The position numbers and the translations under genes were made by a program. A DNA stretch of 64,000 nucleotides from NCBI RefSeq assembly GCF_007197645.1, contig NZ_VKGK01000022.1:1-64000 (forward strand), written 5' to 3'. This document shows, piece by piece, positions 46,456 through 56,454 of the stretch. The notes beneath the pieces were generated by a model. That model made no database searches. It saw only the letters and a list, made by a program, of their open reading frames with translations, and was not told the DNA's origin. Position 1 is the first letter of the stretch, and each line of letters begins with the position of its first letter. Source of the stretch: Shewanella hanedai (lineage in GTDB: Bacteria; Pseudomonadota; Gammaproteobacteria; Enterobacterales; Shewanellaceae).

Positions 46456-48060
46456 ATGTTGTTCAAAAAATCACTCATAGCCCTATCACTTATCCCACTT
46501 TTATCAGCTTGTAACAGTGACGATGATTCTACTGATCCTATTTCGCCGGTTCCAACTCAGCCTTTGCTTGAACTTGTGATGCCTGAAACTGGGGCTTCAA
46601 TGGTGGAAGACTTTCCTTTGGCCATTTATGTTTCCTATCCAGAGGGCGAAAAGCCGGTAGAGGCCATAACCAGTATTGATGTGAACTGGCCTAAGGTTGA
46701 TATCCACCAAGCCAGTACCGAGTATGGTTTTATTGATGGTGATTCAGCAGAGCTTTTTTACCATTCAAGAGTACAAGATTCTAATGATGCTATGAATGCG
46801 ACAGATCTTGAGCGTCAGCAAGACAAGCTTTGGTTTGTAGCAAGTGACAATACTCTTAATCAATATGACCGAGCTGCCGATCAATCTACCGCATGGACGT
46901 TAGGTGATGATGCGGTATTTACCGAACTGGCTATTGATGAAGAGGGCAATGAACATATTTGGCTCTATAACCTAGCAGCGCATCAGTTAACTCATTTCAA
47001 TTCAGTGACGGGGCAATCAACAAGTTACTCGCTTACCAACGACATTGCGGTCAATGGTATTGCTATCAGCGAAGATAATTTTTTACTGTTAGCTGAAGCC
47101 GATGGTCAGGCCATGGTGATGCATTATCTCGTTGATGGAAATACGTTAACTCACACCAACTCTTGGTATCTAGAAGGTTTTGGAGCAAGTGAGTTTAACG
47201 ACATAGGGTTAATGCCTGATGGTCGTATTGCGGTTTCAACCACTGATGCGAAAGAGAATATCTTCTTAGTGATGGATAAAAGTGAGTTAATTGGTGCTGG
47301 ACCCATTGAAGATACGGGTGAGTTAGCCTTAGCCAAGCAGTACCCGTTATCAGCTGAAATAGTACAACCATCAGGCATTTGGTCAATGCATGACGATAGT
47401 TGGATGATTATCACTGATCAGGCTGAAATGTTTACCCTTGATAGTGAATTCAACACACAAGCACGGGTTAAAATCGAATTTGATAGCATCAACTGTAACC
47501 AAGGTTGCACAGAAGCGATTGTGGGTGGTGTTGATGAGTTTTTTGCACTGACCGACAACGGCTTAGTGGGGCAATTTAATCAAGATAATGGCAGTTATCA
47601 ATTAACCCAAGAACATCAAATTACTGTCAGCAATGATGAGGGTGAGAGTTATCGTTATTCTGGTTTAGGAAAAAATGAAGCCTCTGGTGAGTACTTTTTA
47701 GTGCCTGACCAAGGTGGTGAAGATGATAAAGATGTATTAATCATCTTGAACAGCGACTTCACTCTAAAAGAGAAGCATGTCATTACTTTTCCTGATGAAG
47801 TCGACGGCAGTATTTTTGAATACGATGCTCAAGGTGTGCAATATGACGCAGGCTACGTCTATGTTCTATCGGAAAAATACACCAAGGTCATCAAGATCAA
47901 TTTAACCGGTGAAATCATCGCCGTGTTCGACCTAGATAATGCTGACGTCTCTGATCCTAGTGACTTAGCAATCAGAGATGGCCAAATCTATATCTTAGGC
48001 GATCATGAAAATGAAGAGCCAGTTCCTCCTGTCTCAGTATTTGATATTGAACTTCACTAG
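46456..48060 (+). CDS. lipoprotein with SdiA-regulated (beta-propeller-like) domain
   Basis: 534 aa. Lipoprotein signal with lipobox LLSAC (Cys19), so anchored to the outer or inner membrane. A linker (DDDSTDPISPVPTQP) is followed by repeats reminiscent of beta-propeller blades (e.g. DLERQQDKLWFVASDNTLNQY, DEEGNEHIWLYNLAAHQLT) and a C-terminal YjiK-like SdiA-regulated domain (SGLGKNEASGEYFLVPDQGG ... DPSDLAIRDGQIYILGDH). Function unknown; calcium-binding loops are possible. Enclosed by the 109-bp direct repeats E1 and E2. Confidence 0.8.
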   Translation: MLFKKSLIALSLIPLLSACNSDDDSTDPISPVPTQPLLELVMPETGASMVEDFPLAIYVSYPEGEKPVEAITSIDVNWPKVDIHQASTEYGFIDGDSAELFYHSRVQDSNDAMNATDLERQQDKLWFVASDNTLNQYDRAADQSTAWTLGDDAVFTELAIDEEGNEHIWLYNLAAHQLTHFNSVTGQSTSYSLTNDIAVNGIAISEDNFLLLAEADGQAMVMHYLVDGNTLTHTNSWYLEGFGASEFNDIGLMPDGRIAVSTTDAKENIFLVMDKSELIGAGPIEDTGELALAKQYPLSAEIVQPSGIWSMHDDSWMIITDQAEMFTLDSEFNTQARVKIEFDSINCNQGCTEAIVGGVDEFFALTDNGLVGQFNQDNGSYQLTQEHQITVSNDEGESYRYSGLGKNEASGEYFLVPDQGGEDDKDVLIILNSDFTLKEKHVITFPDEVDGSIFEYDAQGVQYDAGYVYVLSEKYTKVIKINLTGEIIAVFDLDNADVSDPSDLAIRDGQIYILGDHENEEPVPPVSVFDIELH

Positions 48061-48069
48061 TCATCAATC

Positions 48070-48178
48070 TATTCGCCTCACCAAGTGAGGCGAATAGCAC
48101 CATTAATTGCCTCATCTCCACAACTCGCAATAGTAAATCCTAAACCGGTCATCAAAAACAGACTCTAGATCGAAGAGA
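48070..48178. repeat. 109-bp direct repeat, copy E2
   Basis: TATTCGCCTCAC-CAA-GTGAGGCGAATA hairpin (48070-48096) 9 nt after the lipoprotein stop, then the same body as E1 ending GATCGAAGAGA. Confidence 0.9.
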
Positions 48179-48215
48179 TACCAGTGGCTTTATCCCCAAT
48201 CTTTACCTCCGTGCA

Positions 48216-48330
48216 CCAACAACATCCTTGTTTAAGAGCCAGTTCGGCTCCTGCCTCTCGCTCACTAGCTTATGGCTACGCCATATTCGCCGTGTAGCGA
48301 AGCGTCTCCGTGGTGAGAATGCTTTTTGTT
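48216..48330. repeat. CAACAACATCCTTGTTTAA-type repeat, copy C3
   Basis: Begins CAACAACATCCTTGTTTAA, followed by AGCCAGTTCGGCT, CTCTCGCTCA, ATGGC-TACGCCAT, GTAGCGAAGCG and CCGTGGTGAGAATGCTTT, corresponding to parts of C1 and C2. The remainder of 48331-48489 has no gene. Confidence 0.65.
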
Positions 48331-48489
48331 TTTCTAAAGACTACGCATAAAAAGACAATTACAAGCTATGGTTCCCAATAATCAAAACATCGAAATCAAA
48401 CCAAAACCTAACCAGAAAAGTTCTTTCAACCTTGTGAACTCACAAGGGAGCGATATACTGCTAAACAACAACATTTAAACGCCAATCCT

Positions 48490-49239
48490 ATGCCCACTCA
48501 GAAAATAGATACCAACCCATTAGATAATCCACCGGTCGACCCAACATCTAACCACAAAAAGATGACTAAGGCCTTCATCATAGGCCTCCCCCGATCTGGT
48601 ACAACAAGCGTTAGCGTGGCACTGCTTGAGCTGGGTTTTAAGGTGGCACATCAAGCATTCACTAAACAGGCGTTTGAGTTGGCAGATGTGGTGTCTGATG
48701 CACCTTGTTTCAGTGATTACAAACAGTTAGCCAACTTGTATCCAGAGGCTAAATTTGTCTACCTTGATCGCGATATTGAGTCATGGGTGTTGTCGATGCA
48801 GATGTTGTTGAGTCGAATGTTGCCCCATTTGGACATGAAAACCGGGCGGTTTCATCCTATCTTAAAACGCAGCTTTAACCACTGCTTTGGGGTGGGTGAG
48901 GTGAGTGATCCTATGGGTACGGATCACCTGATTAGTTGTTATCAGACTCATAAAAAAGCAGTGTTTGATTTTTTCTGTCCAGAGGGCATATCACAACATC
49001 ATTTCATGAGTATTGATATCAGTGAAACAGGAAGTTTATCTAAGTTAATTAGATTCTTAGAGGTAGATAGTGAGGCTGATTCTGGTCACTCAAATCAGGG
49101 CCTTTGTCATCTAAACTTTCCTCACTTGAATAAGGGCAGAAATGTTGCGAGTTGGGATGAGTATAAACACCCTAATAAGATCAATGCCAATGTCGCTGGC
49201 CCGGAAAAGCGTAAGTTTTTCGATTATAAATTAGTCTAG
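48490..49239 (+). CDS. sulfotransferase-family protein
   Basis: 249 aa. After an N-terminal 24-residue polar extension, AFIIGLPRSGTTSVSVALLELG (in parts: GLPRSGTTS near residue 33) is the PAPS-binding 5'-PSB loop of sulfotransferases; YLDRDIESWVLSMQMLLSR near 94-112 fits the 3'-PB loop. The C-terminus is KFFDYKLV. Substrate unknown; eukaryote-like sulfotransferases of this type are scattered in marine bacteria. Alternative start MTKAF at residue 25 is possible. Confidence 0.8.
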   Translation: MPTQKIDTNPLDNPPVDPTSNHKKMTKAFIIGLPRSGTTSVSVALLELGFKVAHQAFTKQAFELADVVSDAPCFSDYKQLANLYPEAKFVYLDRDIESWVLSMQMLLSRMLPHLDMKTGRFHPILKRSFNHCFGVGEVSDPMGTDHLISCYQTHKKAVFDFFCPEGISQHHFMSIDISETGSLSKLIRFLEVDSEADSGHSNQGLCHLNFPHLNKGRNVASWDEYKHPNKINANVAGPEKRKFFDYKLV

Positions 49240-49364
49240 GTTTACTCTAGTTATACTTAGATTCAACTTTAATTAATTATAGTTACAACTAAGCTCTTTG
49301 TTTCTTCTGTTCTCTTTGCCCGTTAGACTTGCCTGAGCGATCACACCTTATTCTAATTGGTATT

Positions 49365-51875
49365 ATGTCACCTAAAAACCTCAGTTCAGCTTCTGTTATG
49401 ACTTCATTGCCCATTGATGCGCTCTATGATGAGTTTGTATTAGCGATAAAAGACAATCACTTAGTGGTTGAGTCTGATACTGGATCGGGTAAATCTACCC
49501 GCTTGCCGCTTTGGTGTGCTGAGGCGGGTGAAAGTGGCAAGGGTAAGCGAGTGCTGGTTGTTGAACCCCGACGAGTGGCGTGTTTGGCTTTGGCGGGGTT
49601 CGTTGGTGCCCAAACAGACCTTGACGTCGGTTATGCTATACGTTTTGATTCGACGGTCACCGATGAAACCCAGATCGCGTTTGTGACTCCTGGTATTGCT
49701 CTGCGCTGGCTCTCTATGGGGAAAGGGCAAGATGCACAAGCCGATGAGAAAGCGGGATTAGCCTGTTTTGATACTGTGATCATCGATGAGTTCCACGAAC
49801 GCCGATGGGATACTGATTTGTTATTGGCCATGCTCAAGGCTAAAGCGGCACAGCAGGATAACTTCAGATTAATATTGACCTCTGCGACCATTGATGGGGA
49901 AAGATTAACCGCTTATCTAGGCAAAGATTCTGGTGTTGGTGCCCGACGATTACAAGCACAAGGAAGAAGGTTCCACGTGGAACTTAGGTATGAGGCGGCG
50001 GAAAGTCATCATCTTCCCGATGTTCGTGGCGTGGAACAGAGAGTAAAAAAGACGGTGTTTGGGCTGTTGGCTGAGACGAAAGGTGATGTTTTGGTTTTCC
50101 TCCCGGGAAAACGTGAAATTCAATCCTGTTTACAGGCATGCGAAGGGGTGGTGACTCAAATAGCGGCTTCTGGTGAGATAATTGAGTTACTGGTGCTGCA
50201 TGGCGGTATTTCTGCCTCTGAACAAAAAGCGATACTTGGTCTGTCAAAGAGGCAAAGGGTGATTTTTGCCACCAATATTGCAGAGACTTCACTGACAATC
50301 CCTGGTGTGACGGCTGTGGTGGATTCGGGATTAGAGCGACGAACTCATCAAAGGAATGGTCGCACGGTATTGTCACTAGCACGTATCTCTAAAGCCAGCA
50401 GTGATCAACGTATGGGGCGTGCTGGTCGTACTCAGGCTGGAATATGTGTGCGTTTATGGGGGATGGGGGCGCCACTAGAGATGGTTACGCCACCTGAATT
50501 ACAGCGTGAAGAGTTGGTGGAACCTATGTTAGCCGCGGCTGCTAATGGTTTCTGTTTAAAAGCGTTAAACTTTGTCGATATCATTCCCGCTAAAGCCTTA
50601 GAGATAGCTGACACTAAGTTGAGCGCCATGGGGGCGATTGATGGCCAAGGTAAAATAACTCCCCACGGTTATAAGTTACTGCCTCTACCAATCGATACCC
50701 AATTTTCTCACTTGATCAGCGCGATGCCCAATGATGAGTGTCGGGGATTGATGGTGGATCTCGCGGCGGGGTTAAGTGTTTCTCAGCGTCTATTTGTGAT
50801 GCCTAGCTCTGAGTCTGATCTTAAAGCTCTCAATGAATGGGAGCCGCTAGACTGTGACGCTTTTCTCCTGATTAAATTAATTCGTGAAAAACCCCCTGAG
50901 TGTATACAGATTAATCATGAGGCGCGAAAAGAGGCACGTCTTTTATCCAGTCAGATACGTTCATCCCTTGATTTACCTCCGTTGAATAAAGCTCTTAATT
51001 TGTTAGGTGGGACTCATTTACGACAGGCCTGGTTACTTGAGGTGATAAAGGCGCTGCCTGAGTTGGCATTTATCCGTCGTGAGAAACGTATCACTGCTTT
51101 GGGCAATGGCTACAGTGAAGTGCAGATTGGGCGTGATAGCCGTTTTTGTTGTGAACTTAAAGATAGTCAGGGCAAGGAGAGTGCTGTTGTTGCTGTGGTG
51201 TTCGATCAGCATTCGATAGCAGGTAAGGGCAGTAAACAGACATTGAATTTGGCGAGTTGTATGGCGCCTATTTCGCTGAATACATTGCTGGAAGCGGGCT
51301 TAGGTGAAGAGCGGTTAACTGAGAAGCGTGAGCAGGGGAAAAATCATCGGGTACTGGTGGAGACCGTTTATGCCGGTAGGGTGATAGGCACTCATCTAAA
51401 AGAGGTTGAGGGTGAACAAGCAATTGAAGCTATTGTTCGCAGCATCTCTGTTGGGCGGACATTTATGGGGATTGCTGTCCGGATTAATAATGATATTTCA
51501 GCCTGGAATATCTGGGTAGCCTTGGGTCTGTCAGAGTGCGATAGGCCTGCTTTAGAGTTCATTTCGTATTTGAGTGACAAGTTATCGGAACTTGGGGTTG
51601 AAAGTTTTGATGATCTTGCGCTTATTGAGGCTGAGGATCTGTTATTTGAGGGGATCCCCGATTGGCAGCGTGAGGAGTTTGACGCCATGTATCCGACTAA
51701 GTTGGCGTTGGCGCAATTAAATCTGACTGTGGAGTATCAGCCGAAGCGCAAGTTAGTGACCTTGGTGTATGCCGATGGATTGAGAAAAATCGGACCGAAA
51801 CGCTGGGAGTTGCCTCGTTGGCTGGACTGGAAAATTCAATATCGTAAAGCGAGTCGTGTTGTAGACGTAAAATGA
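49365..51875 (+). CDS. hrpB: ATP-dependent DEAH-box helicase HrpB
   Basis: 836 aa from the ATG at 49365; the ATG at 49398 (MTSLPID) is an equally good start, and a TTG further upstream is unlikely. Walker A SDTGSGKSTRLPLW near residue 33, motif II VIIDEFHERRWDTDLLL near 140, SATIDGERL, motif VI QRMGRAGRT near 350, HrpB C-terminal domain (LYLPRW-type ending KRWELPRWLDWK). Role in RNA metabolism unclear in bacteria. Contains a parS-like palindrome at 49969. Confidence 0.93.
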   Translation: MSPKNLSSASVMTSLPIDALYDEFVLAIKDNHLVVESDTGSGKSTRLPLWCAEAGESGKGKRVLVVEPRRVACLALAGFVGAQTDLDVGYAIRFDSTVTDETQIAFVTPGIALRWLSMGKGQDAQADEKAGLACFDTVIIDEFHERRWDTDLLLAMLKAKAAQQDNFRLILTSATIDGERLTAYLGKDSGVGARRLQAQGRRFHVELRYEAAESHHLPDVRGVEQRVKKTVFGLLAETKGDVLVFLPGKREIQSCLQACEGVVTQIAASGEIIELLVLHGGISASEQKAILGLSKRQRVIFATNIAETSLTIPGVTAVVDSGLERRTHQRNGRTVLSLARISKASSDQRMGRAGRTQAGICVRLWGMGAPLEMVTPPELQREELVEPMLAAAANGFCLKALNFVDIIPAKALEIADTKLSAMGAIDGQGKITPHGYKLLPLPIDTQFSHLISAMPNDECRGLMVDLAAGLSVSQRLFVMPSSESDLKALNEWEPLDCDAFLLIKLIREKPPECIQINHEARKEARLLSSQIRSSLDLPPLNKALNLLGGTHLRQAWLLEVIKALPELAFIRREKRITALGNGYSEVQIGRDSRFCCELKDSQGKESAVVAVVFDQHSIAGKGSKQTLNLASCMAPISLNTLLEAGLGEERLTEKREQGKNHRVLVETVYAGRVIGTHLKEVEGEQAIEAIVRSISVGRTFMGIAVRINNDISAWNIWVALGLSECDRPALEFISYLSDKLSELGVESFDDLALIEAEDLLFEGIPDWQREEFDAMYPTKLALAQLNLTVEYQPKRKLVTLVYADGLRKIGPKRWELPRWLDWKIQYRKASRVVDVK
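49969..49984. other. parS-like ParB-binding site
   Basis: GGTTCCACGTGGAACT contains a 14-bp perfect palindrome GTTCCACGTGGAAC and matches the Pseudomonas/Vibrio-type parS TGTTCCACGTGGAACA at 14 of 16 bases, inside hrpB. Confidence 0.65.
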
Positions 51876-52519
51876 GCCGTTTTTTAATTTTTATAAACCC
51901 CAATAGAGACTGCCATTTTAAAAAGCAGGAAAAAAATATAATTTAACTTTTATTTCTGTGTTGATTCATTGGTAATTTGATGTTGTTTACACGGAAAAGT
52001 AGAGGTTTCTGTTAAGTCTGTAATGATCTCTTGTGGATAAAACGATCTTTTACCGTGCAGATAACTAATTTAATTATTTTTTTGCGTATAACTTATCTAC
52101 AGCTTAAAATTTATTTTGATTTTTATCTGAAAAAACCAAAAACTGATCTCAATAAAAATCATTATAAAACATCACTTTATAAAAGGATCTAAACAGGCGT
52201 TAAGATCTTAAGTTGTCTTTGTCTTGCTTGTTGATATCTCTGTTGATTATTTTGATCCGGATCTGTGGATTTTGTGTCTTATCGGTGTCATAGAGATCTT
52301 TTTTTGATCTCCGATTTACAAAATAACAGGGTGAGAGGATTGATGTTTCCGATCTGTATGGCTTTCGATTGAGACCACTGGTGAGTAATCTATTGATCAT
52401 TAATTAAAATCTGTTTTTAGGTGGGGAAATTTGTTGCAAGGAAGCTAGGTTAGAGCTGATAAAGATATTGTTAGGATTAAACTCATTCCGGCTGAAACAG
52501 CCGGAATAGTCAGGATTTG
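51876..52519. other. gene-free stretch with a second GATC/DnaA-box cluster
   Basis: Between hrpB and mnmE. From 52020 to 52420 there are 11 GATC sites, one perfect DnaA box (TGTGGATAA, 52032-52040) and TTATCTACA (52093-52101) with one mismatch. It also contains A/T runs (52070-52190). No gene is credible. A possible origin-like or DnaA-titrating region. Confidence 0.65.
52485..52507 (-). terminator. hairpin after mnmE
   Basis: ATTCCGGCTG / CAGCCGGAAT 10-bp stem with AAA loop, 12 nt beyond the mnmE stop. Poor U-tract on the minus strand, so termination is uncertain. Confidence 0.5.
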
Positions 52520-53881
52520 TTATTTTCCGATACAGAAGCTGCTGAAGATCTTGCCCAATAGATCGTCTGATGTGAATTTACCTGTAATTTCCGATAATGC
52601 CATCTGGGCCATTCTGAGCTCTTCTGCGAGCAGTTCACCCGCTAAATAGACTTCAAGTTGCTCTTTACCGATCAGAAGATGGCTGCTAGCAAGCTCTAAG
52701 GCCTCTAAATGGCGACGTCGTGCGATAAAGCCACCTTCCATATTACTCTGGTAACCCATGAGCGATTTTAGGTGCTGTTGCAGCGCCTCGACGCCTAAGC
52801 CTGTTTTGGCTGAGATACGAAATACACTATGACCATGATCTTCAGTGAGCGCTAATGCTTCACCTGTGATATCAGCTTTATTACGCACCACTGTCACGCC
52901 TAGGCTTTTAGGTAGGCGGTCGATAAAGTCTGGCCAAATTTCACGGGGGTCAACGGCATTGGTCGTGGTGCCATCAACCATAAAGAGTACTTGGTCGGCG
53001 GTTTCTATCTCGGCCCAGGCACGTTCAATACCGATCATCTCGACGGTATCTGTAGTGTCACGTAGACCTGCGGTGTCAATAATGTGCAGTGGCATCCCAT
53101 CTAAGTGGATATGTTCACGCAGTACATCACGGGTGGTACCGGCTATTTCTGTCACAATCGCTGATTCTTTACCGGCTAATGCGTTAAGTAAACTGGATTT
53201 ACCTGCATTAGGACGACCAGCAATCACCACTTTCATCCCTTCACGAATGATGGCACCTTGTTTCGCGCTGGCGTTGACACTGTCGAGCTTGGTGATAATG
53301 CGATTAAGTGAGCCTGCAATTTTACCATCGGATAAAAAGTCGACCTCTTCGTCAGGAAAGTCGATAGCGGCTTCTACGTAGAGACGCAGATTAGTGACTT
53401 GCTCTACGAGTTCATGTATCTGTACCGAGAACTCACCTTGTAGCGAATTTAAGGCGCTTTTCGCCGCTTGTTCGCTGGTGGCATCAATAAGATCGGCAAT
53501 CGCTTCTGCTTGGGTGAGGTCCATCTTGTCGTTCATAAAGGCTTGTTCGCTGAACTCACCAGGTTTAGCAATACGCAGACCTTCGACTTCCATCACTCGC
53601 TTAATAAGCATATCGAGAACTATCTGGCCGCCGTGTCCCTGAAGTTCTAGGACATCTTCCCCTGTAAAGGAGTTAGGGCCTTGGAAATAGAGTGCGATAC
53701 CTTGATCAATCACTCCATCATTGGCGTCTTTAAAATCACAGTAATCGGCATAACGTGTCTTTGGAAGGTGACCAAGCACCGCCATCGCGACATCGCTGGC
53801 CTTGTCACCAGAGATACGAATGATACCTACACCGCCACGCCCTGGAGCGGTTGCTTGTGCCACGATAGTATCTGTTGTCAT
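52520..53881 (-). CDS. mnmE: tRNA modification GTPase MnmE
   Basis: 453 aa. N-terminal tetrahydrofolate-binding domain ([21 protein letters not shown]), G domain with G1 [14 protein letters not shown] near 223, DTAGLRDT near 270, NKAD near 335, and the C-terminal FCIGK whose cysteine is part of the active site. Partner of MnmG in wobble-uridine modification; in many gammaproteobacteria mnmE and mnmG are adjacent or near each other. Confidence 0.97.
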   Translation of the reverse strand: MTTDTIVAQATAPGRGGVGIIRISGDKASDVAMAVLGHLPKTRYADYCDFKDANDGVIDQGIALYFQGPNSFTGEDVLELQGHGGQIVLDMLIKRVMEVEGLRIAKPGEFSEQAFMNDKMDLTQAEAIADLIDATSEQAAKSALNSLQGEFSVQIHELVEQVTNLRLYVEAAIDFPDEEVDFLSDGKIAGSLNRIITKLDSVNASAKQGAIIREGMKVVIAGRPNAGKSSLLNALAGKESAIVTEIAGTTRDVLREHIHLDGMPLHIIDTAGLRDTTDTVEMIGIERAWAEIETADQVLFMVDGTTTNAVDPREIWPDFIDRLPKSLGVTVVRNKADITGEALALTEDHGHSVFRISAKTGLGVEALQQHLKSLMGYQSNMEGGFIARRRHLEALELASSHLLIGKEQLEVYLAGELLAEELRMAQMALSEITGKFTSDDLLGKIFSSFCIGK

Positions 53882-53943
53882 TACTGTGATTCCTACTTTG
53901 TATAATGGAAAGCTAATTCAAAAAGACTGAGTCTTATATAAAA

Positions 53944-53981
53944 CAAAAAAGCGGCTAATACTAAGTATTAACCGCTTTTTC
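53944..53981 (-). terminator. terminator of yidC
   Basis: AAAAAGCGG and CCGCTTTTT stem with inner TAATACT/AGTATTA pairing; U run on the minus strand, 18 nt past the yidC stop. Confidence 0.85.
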
Positions 53982-53998
53982 TTAGTTGGAGTGAAGGG

Positions 53999-55633
53999 CT
54001 ATTTTAAGCCTTTCTTTTCCAAACCAGCGTAGATAATCTTCTGCTGCGTAATCGCAACTAAGTTACCGACTAACCAGTAAAGTACTAGGCCAGCTGGGAA
54101 CCACAAGAAGAATACGGTAAATACCACTGGCATCCACTGCATCATCTTCTGCTGCATTGGATCCATTGTTGGTGCCATTGGCTGCATCTTCTGCATAACA
54201 AACATTGAGATACCCATCAAGATTGGCATTACATAGTAAGGATCTTGTACCGACAGATCGGTGATCCAAAGCATGAATGGTGCATGACGTAACTCAACAC
54301 TTTCTAGCAGTACCCAGTATAGGGCGATGAAGATTGGCATCTGTAGCAAGATTGGAAGACAGCCACCCATTGGGTTCACTTTCTCTTTCTTGTACAGTTC
54401 CATCATGGCCTGACCCATCTTCTGACGGTCATCACCAAAGCGTTCTTTCATCTCAGCAAGCTTAGGCTGTAGATTACGCATCTTAGCCATAGAAGTGTAC
54501 TGAGCTTTAGTTAGCGGATATAACAAACCACGCACTGTTAGGGTGATTAGAATAATCGCTGCACCCCAGTTACCTACGATTGATTGGAAGAACATCAATA
54601 ACTTGTAGATGGGCACTGCTAACCACCAAAGGAAACCATAGTCTACTACTAGGTTAAGCGTTGGAGAGATAGCTGATAGTGCGGCTTGATCTTTAGGGCC
54701 AACGTAAAACTGAGAAGTGATCTCTTGTGTTGTACCTGGCGCAATATCGTAGATAGCGCCACGGAAACCGATGTTTGCTTGGCCGCCTGCGCTGATGCTA
54801 GAGAAAATGGTGTTTTGATCGTCTGCTGGTGGTACCCAAGCAGAAACAAAATAGTGTTGTAGCATTGCTGCCCAACCACCTAATGTTTTATCGTCCAGAT
54901 TCTTATCAGCCATGTCATCGAAGCTGTACTTCTCGTAGCGAATATCTGAAGTAGAGAAAGCGGCGCCACGATAAGTCGGCATCATCATGCTGCTTTCACT
55001 TGCTTTGATGCTGTGTTTAATCTGACCGTACATCTGAACTTGTAACTTCTTGTCAGAGGTGTTGTCGATGACATAATCAACATTGATGTCGAACTTGCCA
55101 CGATGGAAGATAAACAGTTTTGTGTACTGAACACCATCTGCAGCAACATAAGTCAGAGGCACTTCTAATGTGTCTTGACCGGCTGCTAAAGTGTATTCAC
55201 GTGAAGTGCTGTCGAAATGAGCACGACCTTTCACGCTGCTGTCGATACCGTTGCGACCGATAAGACCACTTTGAGCAATATAGTTAATATCTTTAGTTTG
55301 CTCTAGTAGAACGAATGGTTCGTTATTATCAAGTTCAAGTTTATGTTCAACCAAAGCTGAATAAACGATATCACCACCGATAGGGTTAATCTTAACGATT
55401 AACTGATCAGTGCTTACTGTGATGAGTTCTTTCGATGCAACGACGGCAGCAGGAAGTGCTGAGTCTGCATCAGGAACGTCAGAGCTGTGAGAATCTGAAG
55501 CTGACGAAGCGGCGACAACCGATGAAGACTGAGTCGCTACTGGTTGTGGGGCTTGATCTGTCTGCCACTGTTGCCAAAGCAAAAAGCTGACAAAAAGCAG
55601 ACCGATAAGCAATATATTGCGTTGAGATTCCAT
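53999..55633 (-). CDS. yidC: membrane protein insertase YidC
   Basis: 544 aa. N-terminal transmembrane anchor ([16 protein letters not shown]), large periplasmic domain (residues about 60-340), then the five-helix insertase core including [23 protein letters not shown] near 400-421 and [22 protein letters not shown] near 470. Inserts and folds inner-membrane proteins with SecYEG or alone. 3 nt after yidD. Confidence 0.97.
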   Translation of the reverse strand: MESQRNILLIGLLFVSFLLWQQWQTDQAPQPVATQSSSVVAASSASDSHSSDVPDADSALPAAVVASKELITVSTDQLIVKINPIGGDIVYSALVEHKLELDNNEPFVLLEQTKDINYIAQSGLIGRNGIDSSVKGRAHFDSTSREYTLAAGQDTLEVPLTYVAADGVQYTKLFIFHRGKFDINVDYVIDNTSDKKLQVQMYGQIKHSIKASESSMMMPTYRGAAFSTSDIRYEKYSFDDMADKNLDDKTLGGWAAMLQHYFVSAWVPPADDQNTIFSSISAGGQANIGFRGAIYDIAPGTTQEITSQFYVGPKDQAALSAISPTLNLVVDYGFLWWLAVPIYKLLMFFQSIVGNWGAAIILITLTVRGLLYPLTKAQYTSMAKMRNLQPKLAEMKERFGDDRQKMGQAMMELYKKEKVNPMGGCLPILLQMPIFIALYWVLLESVELRHAPFMLWITDLSVQDPYYVMPILMGISMFVMQKMQPMAPTMDPMQQKMMQWMPVVFTVFFLWFPAGLVLYWLVGNLVAITQQKIIYAGLEKKGLK

Positions 55634-55636
55634 AGC

Positions 55637-55894
55637 CTATTTATTACACCTGTGTTTTTTTTGGGGGACGGGATCGATTCCGCCCGGATGCAAAGGGTGA
55701 CATTTTAGTATGCGTCGTGCTGCAAGCCAACAACCTTTTGCAGATCCATGCAAACGAATTGCTTCAATTGCATATGTGGAACAAGTTGGATGAAAACGGC
55801 ACTTATTAGCCCCTAAAAAGGGGCTGATGAAGATTTGGTAGCCACGAATTAACGTGGTTGTTAGCCATTGTAACGGCGATTGAGTTTTCGCCAT
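55637..55894 (-). CDS. yidD: membrane protein insertion efficiency factor YidD
   Basis: 85 aa. [29 protein letters not shown] and [24 protein letters not shown], split over residues 23-75, are the invariant family core with conserved cysteines. Overlaps the rnpA end by 34 nt. Confidence 0.95.
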   Translation of the reverse strand: MAKTQSPLQWLTTTLIRGYQIFISPFLGANKCRFHPTCSTYAIEAIRLHGSAKGCWLAARRILKCHPLHPGGIDPVPQKKHRCNK

Positions 55895-56220
55895 AGCTTT
55901 TCTACCAATTTATGGAGCTCTGCATTTTCCATCTCCACGACGCCATTTCTGACCAGTACCACAATATCGATTGGAGGAAGTTCGTGCTGATTCAGACGAA
56001 AGTTATCTCTGATGATACGTTTGATTCTGTTTCGCTGATGGGCTTTCTTTACAAAACGCTTAGCAACAGTGAGTCCAATACGTGGATGTTGTTCGGAGTT
56101 TGGAATAGCAAGTAAAGTTATTTCTGCGGAAGAAGCTTTGATAGGTTTAGAGAATACAGATTTAAATTGCGCGGGAGTTAACAAACGTAACTCCCGCGTA
56201 AATGTGTAGCTAATAGTCAC
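55861..56220 (-). CDS. rnpA: ribonuclease P protein component
   Basis: 119 aa basic protein. [26 protein letters not shown] near residues 47-72 (RNR motif) is diagnostic. Binds RNase P RNA and tRNA precursors. 18 nt after rpmH. Confidence 0.96.
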   Translation of the reverse strand: MTISYTFTRELRLLTPAQFKSVFSKPIKASSAEITLLAIPNSEQHPRIGLTVAKRFVKKAHQRNRIKRIIRDNFRLNQHELPPIDIVVLVRNGVVEMENAELHKLVEKLWRKLNRRYNG

Positions 56221-56238
56221 CTGATTTTCTACTTAAAA

Positions 56239-56376
56239 TTAAGCAGAAAGGCGAGCACGACCTTTGGCACGGCGACGAGCCAGTACCTTACGGCCGCCTA
56301 CTGTAGCCATACGTGCGCGGAAGCCGTGAGAACGCTTGCGCTTTAGGGTGCTTGGTTGAAAAGTACGTTTACTCAT
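56239..56376 (-). CDS. rpmH: 50S ribosomal protein L34
   Basis: 45 aa from the ATG at 56376: [20 protein letters not shown] and the C-terminal [20 protein letters not shown] longer frame from 56442 adds 22 non-family residues. Heads the leftward rpmH-rnpA-yidD-yidC operon. Confidence 0.97.
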   Translation of the reverse strand: MSKRTFQPSTLKRKRSHGFRARMATVGGRKVLARRRAKGRARLSA

Positions 56377-56454
56377 TTTGGCAATCCGTCTTTGAAAGTT
56401 AACAATCCTTACACCCAAAATTATAATTTGAGGTAAGGGCAAAAAAGAGGCCGA

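Noticed and set aside
52200-52400. 66-codon minus-strand frame beside mnmE
   Set aside because: Falls in the GATC-rich non-coding cluster, Lys/Asp/Ile-rich and without family resemblance.
52845-53381. 178-codon frame antisense to mnmE
   Set aside because: Long only because of mnmE codon bias; Ser/Arg-rich low-complexity product.
55190-55205. TTCACGTGAA in yidC as a parS site
   Set aside because: Centre is palindromic but outer positions do not fit the consensus.
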